A stretch of DNA of 10,997 nucleotides, from contig VFKU01000149.1 of assembly GCA_009885415.1 (NCBI GenBank), forward strand, positions 1-10,997, given 5' to 3'. Below the pieces are notes generated by a model. It saw nothing but the letters and a program-made list of their open reading frames with translations, had not been told where the DNA came from and searched no databases. The position numbers were made by a program, and so were the translations under genes. The DNA is from Rhodothermota bacterium. GTDB taxonomy: Bacteria; Hydrogenedentota; Hydrogenedentia; Hydrogenedentales; GCA-2746185. This document shows positions 1-5,242 of this stretch, piece by piece; position 1 is the first letter of the stretch; the number at the start of each line of letters is the position of its first letter.

Positions 1-1
1 G

Positions 2-1009
2 GTGGTCGCAGAACACGATCACCAGTCGGTGTTTCAGCCGTGCTGTTCGGCGGAGATGGCGAAGGACGCGCGGCAGGTGGCGGATCAGTTCGGCTTTCCG
101 CATTACACGCTCAATTTGGTCGAGACTTTCGACAAGCAGGTGATCGCCGACTTCGCGGACGAGTACGCGCAGGGCCGCACGCCGAACCCGTGCATCCGCT
201 GCAACCAGCGGCTGAAATTCGGCACGCTCTACAAGAAGGCGCTCGAACTCGGCGCCGCGAAGATCGCTACGGGGCATTACGTGCGCCTCGCGGACGAGGG
301 CGGGCGGTGGGCCGTGCGGCGCGCGCGGCACCTCGAAAAAGATCAGAGTTACGTGATGGCCGGGCTCGCGCAGGCGCAGCTTGCGATGGGCCTCTTCCCG
401 CTCGGCGAGATGACGAAGGAGGAGACCCGCGCGAAGGCGCGCGCGCTCGGCCTCGCCGCCGCGGAGACGCCGGAGAGCCAGGACATTTGCTTCGTGCCGG
501 ACGGCGACTACAAGGCCTTCCTCCGCCGCCGGCTCGGCGCGCCCGCGCCGGGGCCGATCGTAAACACGCGCGGCGAGGTGCTTGGCGAGCATACGGGCAT
601 CACGGACTACACCGTCGGCCAGCGCCGCGGCCTCGGCATTCCCGCCGAGCGGCCGCTGTATGTCGTGCGCGTCGATGCCGCGCGCAACGCGATCGTCGTC
701 GGATTTGAAGAAGAGGCCTTCTGCCGCAGCTTCACGGCGAACGAGGTCGTGTGGAGCGGCCAGGATCGCACGGACGAAGCCTTCACCGGCTTCGTCCAAA
801 TTCGCTACCACCACGCGGCAACGCCCTGCACCATCCAGGCGCGCGGCCGCGAACTCGAAATCACGCTCGACGAACCGCAGCGCGGAGTCACGCCGGGGCA
901 GTGGGCCGTAGTGTACGACGCTAACGGCTGCGTGCTCGTCGCGGGACTGATTCGGGAATTCGCGAATATCAGCGCGCGTAATACGGACGCTGTAGCTTTG
1001 CAGGGCTAG
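2..1009 (+). CDS. mnmA: tRNA-specific 2-thiouridylase MnmA, 5'-truncated by the window edge
   Basis: MnmA makes the 2-thio group of s2U34 in the wobble base of Lys, Glu and Gln tRNAs, using ATP to adenylate the uridine and a persulfide sulfur from a relay; it is cytosolic. The visible 335 residues match the family from just after the ATP-binding PP-loop. They include a CCS...DAR segment (residues 14-23), GRTPNPCIRCN (58-68) whose second Cys (C67) sits at the conserved catalytic position, ATGHYVRL (89-96), and SQDICFVPDGDY (159-170) carrying the second catalytic Cys (C163). The PGPIVNTRGEVLGEHTG and TVGQRRGLGI motifs and the C-terminal beta-barrel follow. The SGGVDS PP-loop lies upstream of the window, so roughly 40-50 residues are missing and the GTG at position 2 is an internal codon, not the start. 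The Asp common in NPDxxCN is Cys here (C64). The next gene starts 12 bases after the stop, suggesting co-transcription. Confidence 0.96.
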   Translation: MVAEHDHQSVFQPCCSAEMAKDARQVADQFGFPHYTLNLVETFDKQVIADFADEYAQGRTPNPCIRCNQRLKFGTLYKKALELGAAKIATGHYVRLADEGGRWAVRRARHLEKDQSYVMAGLAQAQLAMGLFPLGEMTKEETRAKARALGLAAAETPESQDICFVPDGDYKAFLRRRLGAPAPGPIVNTRGEVLGEHTGITDYTVGQRRGLGIPAERPLYVVRVDAARNAIVVGFEEEAFCRSFTANEVVWSGQDRTDEAFTGFVQIRYHHAATPCTIQARGRELEITLDEPQRGVTPGQWAVVYDANGCVLVAGLIREFANISARNTDAVALQG

Positions 1010-1021
1010 AGGAGCACAGTC

Positions 1022-1462
1022 GTGCCTGCCGAGAAGATTTCTGAACGCGGTGGATTTCTAAAGACAATTCTTTTCGTTCTCGGTGCGTTGGCGGGCGCAG
1101 GAGAACTGTTACTGATTTATTCGGACCTTTACGAACTAAACGAAACCGGCTTCTCTCCGGTGAATCTACTCGCAATGACCGTTGGCATCCCTCTCGTCCT
1201 GTGGTTTGGAGGATGGGTTAGCAATACTGTTGAAAAAGCCTCTCGGCGATTTTTGGCGACGCGCACTGGCGGGGTGCTGACCCGCGGACATAAACGCGGT
1301 GAGGAGATCGTCTCGTACGTCGTCGTATTTGTGGTTGGATGCCTGCTCATTGGTTTGCTAAACGCGCTTTTCTCCCCGCCCGTTGGATATATCGTCGGCG
1401 GGGTCGCGTTAGCGTGGTGGCTGTTCTTGATGCCCAAATCCAGCGATGCCAAGTTCAACTAA
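1022..1462 (+). CDS. small integral membrane protein of unknown function
   Basis: I do not recognise this 146-residue protein. It has four hydrophobic stretches likely to be membrane helices at about residues 13-33, 45-65, 95-116 and 120-138. A basic loop (about 70-93: EKASRR, RGHKRGEE) separates the second and third, and the tail is short and polar (PKSSDAKFN). The GTG start is chosen because a GAGGAG-type ribosome site overlaps and follows the mnmA stop (about 1008-1014) at good spacing; no better ATG lies nearby. Its proximity to mnmA suggests one transcript, but nothing links it functionally to tRNA thiolation. By eye its GC content is close to half, clearly lower than the flanking genes, and it uses codons such as TTA, CTA and ATT that the neighbours avoid. 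This hints at later acquisition or relaxed codon selection. Membrane location is well supported; function is unknown. Confidence 0.72.
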   Translation: MPAEKISERGGFLKTILFVLGALAGAGELLLIYSDLYELNETGFSPVNLLAMTVGIPLVLWFGGWVSNTVEKASRRFLATRTGGVLTRGHKRGEEIVSYVVVFVVGCLLIGLLNALFSPPVGYIVGGVALAWWLFLMPKSSDAKFN

Positions 1463-1483
1463 ATCACGGAATCTCGATTGCCG

Positions 1484-1492
1484 TGTTATAGT
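1484..1492 (+). promoter_or_regulatory. candidate extended -10 promoter for the metal-uptake block
   Basis: TG-T-TATAGT matches an extended -10 element (TGn followed by a TATAAT-like hexamer at 1487-1492). No good -35 lies 16-18 bases upstream, as is usual for extended -10 promoters. Transcription would start near 1499, about 35 bases before the preferred GTG start at 1535. The bases TGTTATA here also resemble one half of a proteobacterial Zur site, but the second half is absent, so zinc repression is only a weak possibility. Confidence 0.4.
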
Positions 1493-1534
1493 GCTTTCCG
1501 GTCGCTGGCTGCGGCAATGATGGAGAGTGTGACT

Positions 1535-1795
1535 GTGTCGGTTCTACGGTTCTTCGCCTGCGCGTTGATGGTGATGGCCTTCGTGCCGCACCACCACGCC
1601 GACAGCGCGTCTGGCCGCGTCGACAAACCGTGCAGCCTCTGCCTCTCGGCGCAAAGCAGCGCCGCCTCCCTCGCGGCGGAAGCGCCCACCCTCTCGCCGC
1701 TGGCCGGCGAATTCCTCGCACCCGCCGCCGCGATCCATGCGCCAGGATCGGCCGCGTCTGTCCTGCTCGCCGATCCCCGCGCGCCTCCCTGCTGA
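1535..1795 (+). CDS. tiny exported protein with HHHxD and CxxC, putative metal-binding
   Basis: An 86-residue protein from the preferred GTG. It has a short N-terminal hydrophobic segment (about residues 3-18) acting as a signal peptide or anchor, then HHHAD at 19-23 and CSLC at 33-36, then an Ala/Pro-rich low-complexity tail ending in PPC. The His cluster plus CxxC just after an export signal resembles small DUF2946-like proteins and suggests binding of a transition metal in the periplasm or envelope. This is inference from pattern and context: the next genes encode an outer-membrane barrel and a ZnuA/ZnuB pair. The GTG at 1535 is preferred because GGAGAG (1522-1527) sits seven bases upstream; the in-frame ATGs at 1517 and 1520 are the alternative and would add six or five residues. 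Frames on the opposite strand are open here too because of high GC, but lack sensible protein features. Confidence 0.6.
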   Translation: MSVLRFFACALMVMAFVPHHHADSASGRVDKPCSLCLSAQSSAASLAAEAPTLSPLAGEFLAPAAAIHAPGSAASVLLADPRAPPC

Positions 1796-1834
1796 GTTCC
1801 ACCGTCTCCGTCCATCCACGTCGAGCCTGAGCCG

Positions 1835-1854
1835 GCGCGCCCTATTTGGCGCGC
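1835..1854 (+). other. GC-rich hairpin in the leader of the barrel gene
   Basis: Arms GCGCGCC (1835-1841) and GGCGCGC (1848-1854) enclose the loop CTATTT. GCCGGC copies at 1831-1836 and 1860-1865 could form a competing outer pairing. No T-run follows, so it is unlikely to be a full terminator. It lies between the small His/Cys gene and the barrel ATG at 1903 and could act as a processing or attenuation site; that role is speculative. Confidence 0.45.
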
Positions 1855-1902
1855 GGCGGGCCGGCACACCTCAGCACTTCACCGGAACTCAAAGGCATCA
1901 CC

Positions 1903-3186
1903 ATGAGAATTTTCTGCGCATTGCTCATTTTCTCGCTAATCGGCGCCGCCTCCACGGCCTTCGCCGCGGACGACGCCGTCTCACAGCAGGTCAAATCGCT
2001 CTCGGACCAGATCAATCAACTCACGAACATGATGAAAGATTTGAAGTCCGTCGTAGAGAATCAATCGGAACGGATCGAATCGCTCGAAAAAGAAAACGCG
2101 ACACTGAAGGCGCAACCTCCGGCGCCCGCCGCTCCTCCAGTGGCGGAAAGCCCCGCGCCTGTCGCTGTACCCATCTCCGCGCCGACGTCCTCGGCCGCCG
2201 GGCGCGGCGGGTACACTCCGGACATCGGGGTTGTGGTCGACATTACCGGATCGATGAGCGAGAGCAAGGACGACGAGGAGGGGAACGACCGGATTAGCGT
2301 GCGCGAGTTGGAGTTGGTCATCGGACACGATATCGACCCCTACGCGCGCTTCGACTCGACCATCACGCTCTCCGACTTCGAGGACGTCGACATCGAGGAG
2401 GCCTACGTCACGTATTGGGAAACGCCGGGCGGCTTCCAGCTTCGCGCGGGGCGCATGCGGCCCAAGATCGGCAAGCAGAGCGCCGTCCATCGCGACCAGA
2501 TCGAAACGGTGGACGCTCCGCTGGTGATCCAGCGCTACCTTGGCGTGGAGGGTCTTTTCCGCACGGGCCTCGAGGTCTCGCGCCTGATGCCGCAGTTTGC
2601 CAAGCCGTTGACCCAAGAACTGACCCTCGGCATCATGGAAGGCGGTATCGGCGAAGACGGCACGCTCTTCGGCGAGACGCGGCGGCATCCGAGCTTCTAC
2701 GCGCACCTGAAAAACTTTTTTGACCTTGCGGACACGACGAGTCTCGAAGTGGGCGGGACCTATCTGCTGGGGTCGTCGGATGAGGACACCTACGACGTGC
2801 AGGCGCTCGGCGCGGACCTCACGCTCGGCCACTTCTTCACGCCCGTTCGCAAGCTGAAGTGGCAATCAGAGGTTTACGCACAATTCCGCGGCGACTCGGC
2901 GACGAATGATACGCCGATCGGCTTCTACTCATTACTCGACTTCCGGGCGACCAAGCGCTGGGGATTTGGGGCGCGCTACGACTGGGTGCAGCTCGTGAAC
3001 GCGGACGAGGACACCGGCGACGACTTCGAGCAGGCCTACAGCGTCTACGCGACCTTCTTCCAGAGCGAATTCGCGCGAATCCGGCTGCAGTACCAGCTTG
3101 CCGATCTCGGCGATCGTGGCACAGACAATCGCTTCTTCCTGCAAAGCACTTTCGTCGTGGGTGCGGACAAGCACAAGTTGCAGTGA
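1903..3186 (+). CDS. coiled-coil, porin-like outer-membrane barrel of the zinc-uptake cluster
   Basis: A 427-residue protein with a Sec signal peptide (residues 1-21, cut after AFA). An N-terminal heptad-like coiled coil follows (about 25-70, SQQVKSLSDQINQL onward), then a Pro/Ala linker (71-98) and a C-terminal barrel domain (about 103-427) of alternating polar and aromatic strands. The segment DPYARFD, then EEAYVTYWETPGGFQLRAGR, is the signature I recall for a phosphate-porin-like (OprP/O-like) barrel family often found beside ZnuABC genes. The coiled coil may trimerise or touch peptidoglycan, as in some other porins. The ATG at 1903 is chosen over upstream in-frame codons because it begins the signal peptide directly and has AAAGG seven bases upstream. 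Coming immediately before znuA, it is likely to let metal across the outer membrane; the transported metal cannot be read from sequence. The last residues after FVVGAD are polar rather than a terminal aromatic. Confidence 0.85.
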   Translation: MRIFCALLIFSLIGAASTAFAADDAVSQQVKSLSDQINQLTNMMKDLKSVVENQSERIESLEKENATLKAQPPAPAAPPVAESPAPVAVPISAPTSSAAGRGGYTPDIGVVVDITGSMSESKDDEEGNDRISVRELELVIGHDIDPYARFDSTITLSDFEDVDIEEAYVTYWETPGGFQLRAGRMRPKIGKQSAVHRDQIETVDAPLVIQRYLGVEGLFRTGLEVSRLMPQFAKPLTQELTLGIMEGGIGEDGTLFGETRRHPSFYAHLKNFFDLADTTSLEVGGTYLLGSSDEDTYDVQALGADLTLGHFFTPVRKLKWQSEVYAQFRGDSATNDTPIGFYSLLDFRATKRWGFGARYDWVQLVNADEDTGDDFEQAYSVYATFFQSEFARIRLQYQLADLGDRGTDNRFFLQSTFVVGADKHKLQ

Positions 3187-3266
3187 GGGAAGGAGCGAGG
3201 AGCAGGAAGCGAGGATACAGAGAGAATTAGAACGAGCATTCCACAACCTGAGTCAGGAGAAGCTAT

Positions 3267-4181
3267 ATGTTTAAGAGAATTGTTGCACTCTGCATAGTGG
3301 CCGTCGCAGCGCACGGGCTGGCCGCGGCCGCGCCGCTCAACGTGGCCGCCACGACCGCAACCTTCGCGGACCTCGTGAAGACCATCGGCGGCGACTACGT
3401 GGAGGTGTCATATATCGCGCCGCCGAAGTTCAACGTGCATTTCATCGAGCCGCGGCCGAGCGATGTGATGAAGGTGAAGAAGGCCGATGCGTTCGCGCAT
3501 GCGGGCCTCGACCTCGAGTTGTGGAGCGCGCCCTTGCGCGACGCGGCGGGCAACCGCCGGGTGATGAAAGGCGGCGCGGGCGATCTCGATCTCTCGCGCG
3601 GCGTAGCGCTGCTCGAGGTTCCCGATCGCGCCGTGTCGCGCGCGGAGGGCGACATCCACCTCTTTGGCAATCCGCATTACTGGCAGAACCCGGCCAACGC
3701 GCGAATCATGGCCGCGACGATCGCGCAGAAGCTCTCGGAACTGGACGCGGCGCACGCGGCGGACTTTGCGAAAAAATTCGCGACGTTTCAGGCGAAGCTG
3801 GACGCGAAGATCGCGGAGTGGCAGGCGAAACTGGCGCCGTACAAGGGCCAAGAGGTGATCGGCTATCACAACGAATGGCCGTATCTGATGCAGTTCCTCG
3901 GGCTGACGATGGGCCAGTTCCTCGAGCCCAAGCCCGGAATTCCACCGGGCCCGAAGCAACTCGGAGCCTTGACGGATTACGCCAAGTCGGACAAGGTGCG
4001 CGGCATTGTCACGTCGGTCTACTACTCCGACAAGGCCACGAAGACGCTGTCCAAGAACACCGGGCTCGGCTTCGTGACGCTGAGTCAGAACGTGGGCGAC
4101 GTGCCGGCCGCGACGGATTACTTCGCGATGTTCGATTACAACACGGAACAGTTGGCCGGGCTCTTCGCGGGCGGTAAATAA
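3267..4181 (+). CDS. znuA: zinc/manganese ABC transporter substrate-binding protein (ZnuA-like)
   Basis: A cluster A-I metal-binding protein of 304 residues that captures Zn(II) or Mn(II) in the periplasm and delivers it to the ABC permease. It has a Sec signal peptide (about 1-22), then LNVAATTATFADLVKTIGGD typical of the family start. Probable metal ligands are H58 (NVHFIEPRPSD), H137 (GNPHYWQNP), H201 (GYHNEWPY) and D284 (TDYFAMFDYN). The motif FLEPKPGIPPGPKQL (218-232) is the family's EPkPGi segment. There is no long His/Asp-rich loop, and the usual DPH at the first ligand reads NVH. Three His plus Asp fits zinc, but manganese or iron relatives exist, so specificity is inferred. AGGAGA (3255-3260) lies six bases before ATG. 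The stop overlaps the znuB start by one base (TAATG), so the two are translationally coupled. Confidence 0.95.
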   Translation: MFKRIVALCIVAVAAHGLAAAAPLNVAATTATFADLVKTIGGDYVEVSYIAPPKFNVHFIEPRPSDVMKVKKADAFAHAGLDLELWSAPLRDAAGNRRVMKGGAGDLDLSRGVALLEVPDRAVSRAEGDIHLFGNPHYWQNPANARIMAATIAQKLSELDAAHAADFAKKFATFQAKLDAKIAEWQAKLAPYKGQEVIGYHNEWPYLMQFLGLTMGQFLEPKPGIPPGPKQLGALTDYAKSDKVRGIVTSVYYSDKATKTLSKNTGLGFVTLSQNVGDVPAATDYFAMFDYNTEQLAGLFAGGK

Positions 4182-5023
4182 TGATCGATTTCCTCCAGTT
4201 GATGTACAAGCCCTTCATCGCATGCATGATCCTTGTCGCGATTCACGTCTACCTCGGGATGCACGTCGTGCGGCGCGGCGTGATTTTTGTCGACCTCGCG
4301 CTCGCGCAGGTCTCGGCACTGGGCGCGACGCTCGGCGTGATCTTCGGCTTCGAGGCGGCCTCGATGCAGAGCTACGGCATGGCCGTCGGCTTCACGATTC
4401 TGGGCGCGGCGGTGTTCACGCTAACGCGCTCGCGCAAGCCGGTCGTGCCGCAGGAAGCGCTGATCGGCCTCGTGTACGCCGTGTCGGCCTCGGCCGCGAT
4501 CCTCGTGCTCAGCCGCGCGCCCGAGGGTGGCGAGGAACTGAAGGAGATTCTCGTCGGCAGCCTGTTGTTCGTCGGCTGGCCGGAGATCGCGAAGGTCGCC
4601 GTGCTGTATTCGGTGATCGCGGTCGCCCATTATTTCGCGCGGAAAAAGCTCTTTCTGATCTCGGAGCATCCGCAGCAGGCCTTCGATCAAGGCGTGCACG
4701 TGCGCTGGTGGGACTTCTTCTTCTACGCCACCTTCGGCATCGTGGTGAGAAATGCCGTGCAGATCGCGGGCGTGCTGATGGTCTTCGCGTTGCTGATCGC
4801 GCCGGCGGTGTGCGGCGTGTTCTTGGGCAAGAGCATCGCCGGGCGGCTCGTGATCGCGTGGGTCGCCGGCGTACTCACCTGCGTCGCCGGCATCTTCGCC
4901 TCCTACCACTGGGACCTGCCCACCGGCGCCGCCATCGTCTGCACTTTCGGCGTGACCATTCTCGTCTGCGGCGCGCTGCGCGCGATGCTCGGCGTCACGG
5001 GGAGCGTGGAAGGCTCGCACTGA
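4181..5023 (+). CDS. znuB: zinc/manganese ABC transporter permease (ZnuB-like, ABC-3 family)
   Basis: A 280-residue inner-membrane permease forming the metal channel with the ZnuA-like protein and a cytosolic ATPase. It has about eight or nine hydrophobic segments (approximately 9-27, 34-56, 64-82, 93-111, 134-154, 177-214 probably two, 222-242 and 247-268). ABC-3 family landmarks are HVVRRGVIFVDLALAQVSALG (split here as residues 28-48), GVLMVFALLIAPA (197-209, the family's coupling-region consensus) and SYHWDLPTGA (241-250). The usual His in the DALAH segment is Gln, as in one branch of the family. Starting within the znuA stop codon, it is clearly in the same operon. The gene that should encode the ATPase is neither between znuA and znuB nor downstream: after the stop the DNA enters a palindromic region and then a convergent gene. 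The ATPase must therefore be elsewhere or shared. Confidence 0.94.
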   Translation: MIDFLQLMYKPFIACMILVAIHVYLGMHVVRRGVIFVDLALAQVSALGATLGVIFGFEAASMQSYGMAVGFTILGAAVFTLTRSRKPVVPQEALIGLVYAVSASAAILVLSRAPEGGEELKEILVGSLLFVGWPEIAKVAVLYSVIAVAHYFARKKLFLISEHPQQAFDQGVHVRWWDFFFYATFGIVVRNAVQIAGVLMVFALLIAPAVCGVFLGKSIAGRLVIAWVAGVLTCVAGIFASYHWDLPTGAAIVCTFGVTILVCGALRAMLGVTGSVEGSH

Positions 5024-5057
5024 CCTACCTTTTCTTTGAGGGGAAAGAAAAGGTAGG
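5024..5057. terminator. 14-bp perfect hairpin just after znuB
   Basis: Arms 5024-5037 (CCTACCTTTTCTTT) and 5044-5057 are exact reverse complements around the six-base loop GAGGGG. The hairpin starts on the base after the znuB stop and lies between convergent genes, so it probably stops or stabilises the znu transcript. It is not followed directly by a T-run; TTTTTT occurs at 5073-5078. The purine-rich 3' arm followed by CCAAAAGAAA resembles a common intergenic repeat I recall from Proteobacteria. Confidence 0.75.
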
Positions 5058-5084
5058 GCCAAAAGAAACCGGTTTTTTGGGGCC
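5057..5084. repeat. imperfect palindrome with AAACCGGTTT core and T-run
   Basis: GGCC at 5057-5060 and GGCC at 5081-5084 flank an imperfect palindrome centred on the perfect AAACCGGTTT (5066-5075). Six Ts (5073-5078) could serve as the U-tract of a terminator for the + strand, and the A-rich left side provides a partial U-tract on the other strand. Confidence 0.55.
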
Positions 5085-5090
5085 GGGCTT

Positions 5091-5238
5091 CTTTGGACTG
5101 CGGGAGCGATAGCTCCCGCTTTGTCGTCTGGAGCAAGGCTCCAGGCGGATCGCGCGAGTAGAGTCACATTCGTCCTGCGGCGCCGCCCAGCTTTGCTGGG
5201 CTTGAGAAAGCGGGAGCTATCGCTCCCGCAGTCCAAAG
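5091..5238. repeat. 148-bp nested inverted-repeat element (REP/BIME- or MITE-like)
   Basis: The 32 bases at 5091-5122 are the exact reverse complement of 5207-5238. Each arm itself contains a hairpin: GCGGGAGC/GCTCCCGC at 5100-5107/5112-5119 and at 5210-5217/5222-5229. Between the arms are two more hairpins: CTGGAGC/GCTCCAG (5128-5134/5138-5144, loop AAG) and GCCCAGC/GCTGGGC (5185-5191/5195-5201, loop TTT). The element sits between convergent znuB and the kinase gene and ends five bases before the kinase stop codon. Both transcripts run into it, so it can act as a bidirectional terminator or RNA-stabilising structure. The architecture resembles clustered REP palindromes or a small non-coding mobile element. 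No coding capacity and no obvious target-site duplication are visible. Confidence 0.8.
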
Positions 5239-5242
5239 CGAA

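Noticed and set aside
1484..1506. Possible Zur operator upstream of the metal-uptake block
   Set aside because: Only one half (TGTTATA) fits; the expected inverted partner is absent, and the same bases explain an extended -10 promoter.
1464..1869. Open minus-strand frames across the small His/Cys gene
   Set aside because: They are Arg/Pro-rich shadow frames caused by high GC, without ribosome sites or domains.
3187..3266. Purine-rich GCGAGGA repeats between the barrel gene and znuA
   Set aside because: Imperfect and short; no pairing partner or terminator structure.
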